Positions 52,439 through 60,034 of a DNA stretch of 64,000 nt are shown piece after piece. Each line of letters begins with the position of its first letter. Position 1 is the stretch's first letter. Source of the stretch: CAYZED01 sp964477445. Its GTDB lineage: Bacteria > Bacillota > Clostridia > Lutisporales > Lutisporaceae. The notes under the pieces are model-generated. The model was not told the origin of the DNA. It saw only the letters and a list, made by a program, of their open reading frames with translations, and did not search any database. The stretch spans positions 62,001-126,000 of the forward strand of contig CAYZED010000006.1 of the NCBI GenBank assembly GCA_964477445.1, given 5' to 3'. A program made the position numbers and the translations under genes.

Positions 52439-53359
52439 TTATTTGTTGATTATTATTCTGATAATCCAATTTTCAGCTAGATTTTTCATATTTGATGTCA
52501 GACTTGAGTCAGCACTTCTCTTTAACTCACTTATACTAATGAGCGGCGTAAGTAGCTCTTTTTTTATACTTTCAACATTTATAAGTTTAGCAACGACAGT
52601 ATCAAAAACATTTTTATTAATCTCATAGTCATAAGTATCTAAATTATCTTTATTATCATTATAAATCAAAGATCCACCGGAATTCACAATAATTTTCTTT
52701 GAAAAATCGGCATAATTATTATTATCATTAAATACATTTATTTCTGAATAGTTTATTTGAGATTCATCATTTGATGTAAACGTAGCCGTATCAGTCGGTT
52801 TGAGAATGGATTTTGATGTTGCTGAAACTATAGGGGTAGGAGTGCTTTTCGTCTTAGGTGTAGGAGTAGCTGATTGTCCAAGGTTATCAGATAATGCACC
52901 CGATGATGGTGTGCTGGAATTTTGAACTACACTACCAGAAGTATAAGATGAGCCATTTACCACTCCTATATTTTGGGTTTGATTCGTTCCATCAACAATT
53001 TTATAAGTACCTAAAGACGTAGTATTTAGCGCGCCTTCTTGTGTCGCATTAATCCCATATAAATCTGACGGCAATGTTTTCCATTCAGTTTTTATAACAT
53101 AAGTACCTACTATAAAGAATAAGAAAACAGCTGCTATAGCGGAAACTCTTTTCCAAATATATCTATTAAAGCTTTCTTTTTTAACGAATCTATTATAGTA
53201 TATCCCATTTTTTTCAAAATCCAATTCATCCTTTGCCAAAATGAGTTTCTTTTCTAGTTCTTCATTAAACCCCAATGGTAATTGCAGTTCTTCAAAACTA
53301 GCTAACTCATCGAGTATTTTATCAATATTAAATTCTGATTTATTTAATTTCTTTTTCAT
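52439..53359 (-). CDS. Probable membrane anti-sigma factor
   Basis: 306 residues, directly after the ECF sigma gene (24 bp). A cytoplasmic part (1-70) precedes one membrane helix (about 72-90, VSAIAAVFLFFIVGTYVI). A Ser/Thr/Pro-rich extracellular stalk (about 105-195, with TPTPKTKSTPTP) and a C-terminal domain follow. I recognise no family motif, and the zinc-binding H-x3-C-x2-C of ZAS anti-sigma factors is absent. Position and topology are the reasons for the call: such proteins hold the sigma factor until an envelope signal arrives. Other roles remain possible. Confidence 0.6.
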   Translation of the reverse strand: MKKKLNKSEFNIDKILDELASFEELQLPLGFNEELEKKLILAKDELDFEKNGIYYNRFVKKESFNRYIWKRVSAIAAVFLFFIVGTYVIKTEWKTLPSDLYGINATQEGALNTTSLGTYKIVDGTNQTQNIGVVNGSSYTSGSVVQNSSTPSSGALSDNLGQSATPTPKTKSTPTPIVSATSKSILKPTDTATFTSNDESQINYSEINVFNDNNNYADFSKKIIVNSGGSLIYNDNKDNLDTYDYEINKNVFDTVVAKLINVESIKKELLTPLISISELKRSADSSLTSNMKNLAENWIIRIIINK

Positions 53360-53383
53360 CCGAGCCCACCTACCTTTAGTATT

Positions 53384-53977
53384 TTAGACGCCATCCAACT
53401 CAAAAAGTTCCTTATATTTCATCAGTCGTTCCCTAAGTTGGTTTCTGCCTCGATTTATTCTGGATTTTATGGTTCCAATATTCACTTCGCAAATCTCAGA
53501 AATCTCTTCATAACTTAATCCTTGAATATCTCGCAAAATAATCATTTGTTTATAATCAGGTGAGAGTTTTTTTATTTCATCACTAATAAGTCGTTGTCTC
53601 TCTTTTTTTAAATATATGCTATCTGGACCATTTCTATCAATTGCATATTCTTTAATTGTTTTATCGGTTTCTTCATCTTCTACCGTCAAAGGGATTTCAG
53701 AAAACCTTTTTTTTCTTTTTCTTAGCTCATCTAAACATGTATTAGTAGCTATTCTATATAGCCAAGTTGAAAAGGATGAATCCAACCTAAATTTCTCAAT
53801 ATTTTTAAAGGCTTTAACCAAAATATCTTGAGTTAAATCCTTAGCATCTTCTTCGTTATTTATCATTCTATATACTAAATTAAAAATCTTTTTTTGATGA
53901 ATCTCAATCAGCTTTTGAAAAGACTGGATGTCACCCGATACTGCTTCGATAACTAACGCTCTTTCAAAATCATCCAA
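53384..53977 (-). CDS. ECF-type RNA polymerase sigma factor (SigW-like)
   Basis: 197 residues from a TTG at 53977 with GGGGG 8 bases upstream. Region 2 (FNLVYRMINNEEDAKDLTQD, ILVKAFKNIEKFR, SSFSTWLYRIATNTCLDELR) and region 4 (LSPDYKQMIILRDIQGLSYE, EISEICEVNIGTIKSRINRG) are both complete, while regions 1 and 3 are missing, as in ECF sigmas. The closest type is SigW of Bacillus, an envelope-stress factor. It forms a two-gene unit with the membrane protein downstream. Confidence 0.93.
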   Translation of the reverse strand: MDDFERALVIEAVSGDIQSFQKLIEIHQKKIFNLVYRMINNEEDAKDLTQDILVKAFKNIEKFRLDSSFSTWLYRIATNTCLDELRKRKKRFSEIPLTVEDEETDKTIKEYAIDRNGPDSIYLKKERQRLISDEIKKLSPDYKQMIILRDIQGLSYEEISEICEVNIGTIKSRINRGRNQLRERLMKYKELFELDGV

Positions 53978-54126
53978 TCTGGCAACCCCCTTTTTTCCGA
54001 TTTATATCACCATTATATACTTTACTCAAACAATCTTACAATTGTGGTCAAAAGTCAAAATTATCGAAACTATTCATTCTGCTTTACGAAAAGCATTTCA
54101 TGAGGGTTTCCTATACTATAAACAAA

Positions 54127-54152
54127 ACTCCGAGGTATATTACACTCGGAGT
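54127..54152 (-). terminator. Terminator after tRNA-Leu(CAA)
   Basis: ACTCCGAG (54127-54134) pairs perfectly with CTCGGAGT (54145-54152). TTTTGTTT follows on the minus strand. Confidence 0.8.
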
Positions 54153-54164
54153 AATTTTTAATTT

Positions 54165-54246
54165 TGGTGCCGAAGGTGGGACTCGAACCCACACGGTCGC
54201 CCGTACGATTTTGAGTCGTATGCGTCTGCCATTCCGCCACTTCGGC
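54165..54246 (-). tRNA. tRNA-Leu, anticodon CAA
   Basis: The acceptor stem GCCGAAG/CTTCGGC is followed by ACCA encoded in the DNA. The anticodon arm TACGA-CTCAAAA-TCGTA gives CAA. A long variable arm and T-arm GTGGG-TTCGAGT-CCCAC fit a class-II leucine tRNA. Confidence 0.95.
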
Positions 54247-54258
54247 ACGTCCATAAGT

Positions 54259-54287
54259 AATATATCACATAGCTTTTAAAGTTTCAA
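54259..54287 (-). promoter_or_regulatory. Promoter of tRNA-Leu(CAA)
   Basis: TTGAAA (54282-54287) and TATATT (54259-54264) on the minus strand with exactly 17 bp between, about 5 bases from the expected start near the mature tRNA. Confidence 0.7.
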
Positions 54288-54326
54288 TGCATAAATCTAA
54301 TCTTTCAGAATTTTTATGTGCAATTT

Positions 54327-55664
54327 TCAATCTGTTTCGACAGTATCCTCAAAATTCATAACTGTTTTTTTTGTGATAAGAAGTTTACTAATTCTTTTAT
54401 CATCAACTTCTTCAACTTTAAAGTATAAATTACCGTAGTTCACTTCATCTCCGACAGATGGCATTTTACCAGATAAACTCAGAAACATACCACTAATGGT
54501 TTCATAATCCTCATCGGGTATTTCAGAGTCGATAATATCGTTTACTGAGTCAATATCTATTTTCCCTGAGACTCTCCAAGAATTTTCATCAATTTGCTCA
54601 CATTCAATTTCTTCTTCATCATATTCATCAAAAATATTTCCAACAATTTCTTCTAAGAGATCTTCCATTGAGATTAACCCCGCAGTACCACCATGCTCAT
54701 CAATAACTATTGAGATATGAGATTTGCTTTTTTGCATTTCTTTAAATAGTTCATTAATTTTTTTATACTCAGATACGAAGCTAGCAGGTCTTATTATATC
54801 TCTCAATATGGTCTTATCGCGTTCTCCTTCTTTAAGGATTCTGAACAAATCCTTGACATAAAAAATACCAACAATTTTGTCAATAGTTTCTTCATATACA
54901 GGAATTCTTGAAAAATTTTCTTCAACAACTAGTTCCAAAATTGCATCAATATCATCTTCAATATTAAGTGCTTTGATATCTGTTCTAGGCGTCATTACTT
55001 CTTTTACAACAGTATCGTCAAATTCGAAAATACTGTTAATCATTTCTGTTTCAGTTTCTTGGAAAATACCTTTTTCTTCACCAACATTAATCATTAATCG
55101 AATTTCTTCTTCTGTTATCTGATCTCCAATTCCTTTATCCCCGCTACCTAATAATCTAGTAACTAAATTAGTGGAATAAGTGAGGAATCGGACTGCAGGT
55201 GATGCAACTTTCGACAGAAAGTTTATTGGGTATGCAACTAGCATAGCAATTTTTTCTGATTTTTCTAGTGCAATTCTTTTTGGTGCTAACTCGCCAAGTA
55301 TTAATGTCACAAAAGCAATTATTGTAGTTACAAATACAGTTGCTAATCCCACAGAGTAACTCTTAATTAACGGACTACCTATTGAATGAAGATATGCAGA
55401 TAGTTTAGTGGAAACAGCTTGCGCTCCAATAGCACTCGCAAGAAAGCCCGAAAAGGTAATCCCAATTTGAATGGTTGCAAGAAGTTTACTCGGCTCCGAC
55501 ATAAATTTATGAATTATTGCCGCTCTTTTATTTCCTTCATCCATCAAAGTCTTAATCTTTGTGTGTTTTACCGAGATAATCGCCATTTCTGATGCTGCAA
55601 AAAAGGCATTGACTCCTATTAGTACAAATATGGCAATCATTTGCCCCCATATGTCGCCTGTCAT
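54327..55664 (-). CDS. CNNM/CorC-type membrane protein (DUF21-CBS-CorC)
   Basis: 445 residues. A DUF21 membrane domain with four helices (about 1-190) is followed by a CBS pair (about 205-330; KEVMTPRTDIKALN, FSRIPVYEETIDKIVGIFYV, SHISIVIDEHGGTAGLIS) and a C-terminal CorC_HlyC domain (about 350-435). The family, long called hemolysin-like, is now linked to magnesium or cobalt export. A small hairpin (CATATCC/GGATGTG) sits just upstream of its GGAGG site. The 235 bp between this gene and the flavin reductase is otherwise AT-rich with nothing recognisable. Confidence 0.9.
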   Translation of the reverse strand: MTGDIWGQMIAIFVLIGVNAFFAASEMAIISVKHTKIKTLMDEGNKRAAIIHKFMSEPSKLLATIQIGITFSGFLASAIGAQAVSTKLSAYLHSIGSPLIKSYSVGLATVFVTTIIAFVTLILGELAPKRIALEKSEKIAMLVAYPINFLSKVASPAVRFLTYSTNLVTRLLGSGDKGIGDQITEEEIRLMINVGEEKGIFQETETEMINSIFEFDDTVVKEVMTPRTDIKALNIEDDIDAILELVVEENFSRIPVYEETIDKIVGIFYVKDLFRILKEGERDKTILRDIIRPASFVSEYKKINELFKEMQKSKSHISIVIDEHGGTAGLISMEDLLEEIVGNIFDEYDEEEIECEQIDENSWRVSGKIDIDSVNDIIDSEIPDEDYETISGMFLSLSGKMPSVGDEVNYGNLYFKVEEVDDKRISKLLITKKTVMNFEDTVETD

Positions 55665-55899
55665 TTATTTTTTTTCCTCCTAATACACATCCGATTTTAT
55701 GGATATGTTGCTCGCCTTATAATTATTTTTTTATTTTTGTATTTTTGTATCATTATATTGTTATTATTTAGTTTTTATTCTTCAATATTTTCAGTTTTTA
55801 TTTTACTATTAACTTAATATCTAATAAATCAGATTAATTATTAAATTCAAAGTATCTGTAAAAAATTAAATTTAAAAATATCGTTCTANNNNNNNNNNA

Positions 55900-56503
55900 T
55901 TTTTGTTTTTCTTTTTTTAATTTCATCGCCCTGTTTCATCGGTTTTTTTCGTACCGAAAAACCAAAAGTTCCAATTCCAGCACCAAGTTTTCTGTATTCA
56001 CCATGGCAATACGCCACTAAGCCAGCCTTGTTTAAGGTTAGTTTACCTGTTTTATCAAATAGATTTTCATCTACATTTACTGCAACGACTTCACCTATAA
56101 ACATATCATGACTTCCTAAATTCAGAACTTCTTTTACTTTGCATTCGATGTTTATTGCACATTCTCCAATAATTGGTGCATCTATTATCGATGCTTTTTC
56201 AGCAGTGAGTCCACATGCGGTGAATTTATCAATATCTCTTCCACTGGCTACTCCACAAAAATCCATTTCTTTTACCAGTTTTTCTGTAGGTATGTTAATA
56301 GCAAAGCATCCAGTTTCTCTAATCATAGCATGAGAGTGCCTGTCAGGTCTAATAGAAACATAAGCCATTGGTGGATCTGAATTAATAGTTCCCGTCCACG
56401 CGATGGTAATTATATTATTATTACCCTTTCCGTCGCTACAAGAAACCATAACAGATGGAACCGGGTTTAGCATAGTACCTGGTTTTACTAATTTTTTTGT
56501 CAT
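55900..56503 (-). CDS. Flavin reductase-family FMN-binding protein, end lost in a 10-N gap
   Basis: About 201 visible residues with GGGAG before ATG. The split-barrel flavin-binding fold is seen in TMLNPVPSVMVSC, ITIAWTGTINSDPPMAYVSI, ETGCFAINIP and FIGEVVAVNVDENL. Such proteins reduce free flavins or bind FMN as electron carriers (flavoredoxin-like). The C-terminus is basic (EIKKRKTK) and runs into the gap at 55890-55899, so the last codons and stop are not visible. Length is already normal for the family. Confidence 0.87.
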
Positions 56504-56563
56504 TTATATTTCAACTCCCAGTATAGTATTTTAAACAAATCTCTTCGTCAATTTATACTATTA

Positions 56564-57208
56564 TTATCTTTTTAGATTATTTTTATAAACGTATACAGCA
56601 GCTTGAGTTCTATCGTAGAAATTTAACTTTCTAAATATACTACTAACATGATTTTTTACGGTCTTTTCACTTATCTTTAATGATTCACCAATTTCTCTGT
56701 TATTCATGCCTTCCGCAATAAGTTCCAACACTTCAGATTCTCTTGTAGTGAGTTCGTTTTCAAATTTTTGATTTTCTTTTTTTGGATTATTCATCTCGAA
56801 TATTAGTTCTTTTGCCAGCTTCTGTTGAATATACGGTTCCCCTTTACTAGCATTTCTTATTGCTTCATAGAGACTTTCCGCGTCAGTGTCTTTTAACATA
56901 TATCCAGCAGCGCCCATTTGCATAGCCTCCATTAGGTATTGTCTATCTTCATGCATCGTCAAAATTATGATTTTAATCTCATTTCCAATTTCTTTTAACT
57001 TTTTTATGGTTTGGAGCCCATTCATTCCAGGCATATTTATATCAAGAAGAAGTACATCAGGCATAAATTCATCAATTTTTGATATTACCTGTAACCCGTT
57101 TTCAACTTGTCCAACAACCTGAAAATCCTGCTCCATCTCAATAAGTTGTTTGAGTCCCTCTCTAACAATTGAGTGATCATCAGCAATCATAACTCTGATT
57201 TTTTTCAT
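56564..57208 (-). CDS. degU: DegU-like LuxR-type response regulator
   Basis: 214 residues from ATG at 57208, with GAGGGAGAG upstream; a GTG further upstream would lie inside degS. The receiver domain (MKKIRVMIADDHSIVREGL, phospho-acceptor Asp in DVLLLDINMPGMNG, Lys in MLKDTDAE) is followed by a GerE/LuxR helix-turn-helix (LTTRESEVLELIAEGMNNRE, IGESLKISEKTVKNHVSS). It forms a pair with the histidine kinase gene; if the gap at 57233-57242 is closed by its CACGAG overlap, the kinase stop is 1 base before this ATG. Confidence 0.93.
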   Translation of the reverse strand: MKKIRVMIADDHSIVREGLKQLIEMEQDFQVVGQVENGLQVISKIDEFMPDVLLLDINMPGMNGLQTIKKLKEIGNEIKIIILTMHEDRQYLMEAMQMGAAGYMLKDTDAESLYEAIRNASKGEPYIQQKLAKELIFEMNNPKKENQKFENELTTRESEVLELIAEGMNNREIGESLKISEKTVKNHVSSIFRKLNFYDRTQAAVYVYKNNLKR

Positions 57209-57209
57209 A

Positions 57210-58371
57210 TTACTCTCCCTCGAAATCACGAGNNNNNNNNNNCACGAGGTATATATATCGAAATCCTCGTTCCCAGTTTTTGTGATGATGTAATACTAAA
57301 CTTTCCTGACAAAAGTTCAGTTCGTTCTCTCATGCTTATTAATCCGTAACCTCCAGTTACATCTGCTGCGAGTAATGTTTCAGTATTAAATCCAATCCCA
57401 TTATCAGAAATCAACAAATTAGCAGCGTTTTCAATTATTTCTAATCTTACAACTGCATCTTTCGCTTTTGAATGCTTCCTAGTATTATTCAATGCTTCCT
57501 GAATAATTCTGAATATTGCAATCTCTATTACCTGAGGTAACTCGATTCCATTTTTTGTATTTTTAAATTCGACATTAATACCTGTCGCCATAGAATAATC
57601 TGAAATCAATTTTGTAATTGAGGGAATAAGCCCAAGATCGTCAAGAGACATTGGTCTCAAGTCATAGATTATCTTTCTTATATCGCCAAGTCCACTTCTA
57701 ACTATTTGTTTAAAATCAACCAGTTCAAGTTTCGCTTTTTCGGTATCAATATCTATTAATTTCTCACATACCTCTGCCTTCATAACCAAGTTTGCCATGG
57801 TTTGTGCAGGTCCATCGTGTATATCTCTCGCAAGCCTTTTGCGTTCACCTTCCTGCGCTTGAATAATCTTAATTCCTATATCTCTCTTAACTTTTATATC
57901 TTCTATTTGATTTGAGATATCTTTTAGTCCACCACCTAGATAATCCATAACAACGCTTACTCGGCTAACTAAATTTTCGGCCTTATCAGCTGTCTCTTTA
58001 TATATTTTATATCTTCTTTCTAATTCACTTCGTTTTTCGATTAACTGCTGCTCATCATTTCTTTTTGTGGCTAACTTAATTTGAGTATCTTTAGCCTTTT
58101 CATAAGCCGTTCTAATATCAACTTCAGCGTACTGCTTAATACTTTTGCTAACAACCATTAGTCTGTATCTGCTATCTTTTTCTAATAATTGTAATGCATC
58201 AACTTCTCTAATTATTTCTGCAGTTTGAGCCTTAACATTTGAAAGTTCTATTTCTATTTTTTTGCATTCATTAATAGCATGATCCGCAATCTCAACTATC
58301 TCAATCTTGCTGGCATCAATAACTATAAGCGTTTTATTAATCACTTCATTTAGTCTATTAATTTTCCACAC
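57210..58371 (-). CDS. degS: DegS-like sensor histidine kinase, C-terminal end at a 10-N gap
   Basis: About 380 residues without membrane helices. A coiled-coil sensor region of the DegS type (about 20-180, RTAYEKAKDTQIKLATKRND) precedes the HisKA_3 phosphorylation site ARDIHDGPAQTMANL and an HATPase domain (N box NNTRKHS, G1 ISDNGIGF, G2 GGYGLISMRER). The protein is cytoplasmic, as is DegS. The gap splits the last codons: the left flank ends CACGAG and the right flank begins CACGAG, and overlapping them gives I-P-R-D-F-E-G-E and a stop. The GTG start at 58371 is uncertain. Confidence 0.9.
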
Positions 58372-58405
58372 CTCGTATCTTTGCTAACAATTTCTTTAAG
58401 ACCAA

Positions 58406-58861
58406 TTAATTTAGTTCATCTAAATTATGAACTTCCTCTTCACTTAGAAGTAGTTCCATATTCACAAGTACAAGTATTCGTAAATCAACCTTACCAATTC
58501 CAGATAAATATTTCTTGTTTGAGCCCCTAATTATTTCTGGTACTTCTTCGATTTCATTTTCTTCAATATTCAACACCTCGGAAGCGTCATCCACGACACA
58601 ACCGAATTGTTTGCTTTCAAGACTCATAATTACTAGCCTAGTGTTTTCAGTAATTTCTTCCTCTTGGGTTATTCCAAAACGAGTACGCAAATCAACTATA
58701 GGTATTACAACTCCTCTAAGATTTATTATGCCCTTTATAAAATCTGGAGAATTAGGTACTGGCGTTGGTTTTTGGTACGCACTAATCTCTTGTACTTGAT
58801 TAATACTTACACCAAACTCTTCATCACTTATTCTAAAAATTACATATTGTAAATCAGCCAT
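58406..58861 (-). CDS. cheW: CheW chemotaxis coupling protein
   Basis: 151 residues, GGGGG before ATG. The CheW fold is complete: YVIFRISDEEFGVSINQVQE, PTPVPNSPDFIKGIINLRGV, VIPIVDLRTRFG, and LVIMSLESKQFGCVVDD. CheW bridges chemoreceptors and CheA. No other chemotaxis gene is in the window, so it is either an orphan or acts with the neighbouring DegS/DegU-like pair through shared receptors. It is transcribed in the same direction, 34 bp before the kinase start. Confidence 0.93.
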   Translation of the reverse strand: MADLQYVIFRISDEEFGVSINQVQEISAYQKPTPVPNSPDFIKGIINLRGVVIPIVDLRTRFGITQEEEITENTRLVIMSLESKQFGCVVDDASEVLNIEENEIEEVPEIIRGSNKKYLSGIGKVDLRILVLVNMELLLSEEEVHNLDELN

Positions 58862-58925
58862 AATTTATCCCCCTACTCAATTTATTATGTGTAGATTATA
58901 CCATTTACGTATACAATATAAAAGT

Positions 58926-59279
58926 CTAATTGTGATGTGGCTTTCCACACTTACAGTTATGACTATGATTATGTGCGTCTTTATGTTTATTCTCTTGCTC
59001 ATGCTTTTGCTCATACACATGTTCATGTTTGTGCTCATGTTCATGCTTGTGCTCATGTTCATGCTTGTGCTCATGTTCAGCAATGCATTTATCTTCAGTA
59101 TTAGTAATGTCTTCTACATATTCTATACTTTCCAGTTGTGTTCTAACTTGAGATTTAATATGTTCAATGAAAGTGCGTCTAAGCTTTTTTTGTTCTTCTG
59201 TTTCAGATTGAGTTAGTCCCTCACCTTTAGATTTCTTGCTTAAATAATTAATCCTTTCGATCATTGCATCTGTAAACAT
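58926..59279 (-). CDS. DUF896 protein with a His-rich metal-binding-like tail
   Basis: 117 residues, GAG site before ATG. Residues 1-60 match DUF896 (YnzC/YaaP type): MIERINYLSKKSKGEGLTQ, EEQKKLRRTFIEHIK and RTQLESI. The family is normally 60-80 residues. Here about 55 extra residues follow, dominated by H-E-H-K repeats (about 69-93) and ending C-K-C-G-K-P-H-H, with some 20 histidines in all. This tail looks like a nickel, zinc or cobalt sequestering segment. The DUF896 role is unknown (YnzC is SOS-linked in Bacillus). The fusion is unusual. Confidence 0.85.
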   Translation of the reverse strand: MFTDAMIERINYLSKKSKGEGLTQSETEEQKKLRRTFIEHIKSQVRTQLESIEYVEDITNTEDKCIAEHEHKHEHEHKHEHEHKHEHVYEQKHEQENKHKDAHNHSHNCKCGKPHHN

Positions 59280-59282
59280 AAT

Positions 59283-59921
59283 TTATATTCTCCTATTCAC
59301 AATCTCTAAAGTATTATTTTTTAATTTTCTTGATTCCGTAATTATTTTTTCTGTTTTTTGGATGATTTCCTTTTTATAAGCATCATCACTAATTCCTGTT
59401 AAATTTATTTTAACATTTAATACGGCACTTTCAATCGTAGAAAAAATTAATAACGCGCTAACACCTACATCTGAAATTGCTCCTTTATTCCCATATTCGG
59501 CGATTATCCTCTGATGTTTTAAAATTTCCAAAGAGGATTCTGCAGTAATCATAGGAATACTTAACGCAAAAATGCTAGCTTTTTCAATGGCTTCGCGTCT
59601 CACTTTTTTTTCTTCATCCGTATCTTTAGCAAGTTTTAATACATCCATATAACGTAAAAAAACTGCCTTATCCTCATCGATTAGTTTATATAAATCACAT
59701 TTGATTTGTTTAATTATTTCATAATCATTATTGAATCCAGACTTTATTTTTCCATCTAGCTCCTCATATGATTTTTTACCAAAACTAAGGTTAGCTACCA
59801 TTAAAGTTAAGTCGGCTCCTAGTAACCCTGTCAATGCGGCGACACTACCGCCACCTGGAACTGGTTCTTTACTAGCTAATACTTCTGAAAATTCTTTTAT
59901 AGTTAAATCTACTAAATTCAT
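59283..59921 (-). CDS. Cyclodeaminase/cyclohydrolase-like protein (FTCD C-domain family)
   Basis: 212 residues, TAGGAG before ATG. EPVPGGGSVAALTGLLGADL (about 18-37) is the signature of the formiminotransferase cyclodeaminase family, all-helical proteins that convert 5-formiminotetrahydrofolate to methenyl-tetrahydrofolate with ammonia release. The formiminotransferase half is absent, and some members act as methenyl-THF cyclohydrolases (FchA). Because of the glycine cleavage genes in this window, a role in one-carbon folate metabolism is likely. It lies 3 bp before the DUF896 gene start. Confidence 0.87.
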   Translation of the reverse strand: MNLVDLTIKEFSEVLASKEPVPGGGSVAALTGLLGADLTLMVANLSFGKKSYEELDGKIKSGFNNDYEIIKQIKCDLYKLIDEDKAVFLRYMDVLKLAKDTDEEKKVRREAIEKASIFALSIPMITAESSLEILKHQRIIAEYGNKGAISDVGVSALLIFSTIESAVLNVKINLTGISDDAYKKEIIQKTEKIITESRKLKNNTLEIVNRRI

Positions 59922-60034
59922 TTAAAACTCCTATGTTTTCTTAGTCAAATTATATTTAAACAATATTTTATTCGCGTTAATATTTGGTTATATTTAATAA
60001 TCAAAATTCATTTATTTTCATTTTTTACACTTGA

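Noticed and set aside
58887..59216. Plus-strand frame of 109 residues opposite the His-rich gene
   Set aside because: Its leucine/methionine runs come from antisense reading of H-E-H-K codons; no ribosome site, and the minus-strand gene is a clear DUF896 protein.
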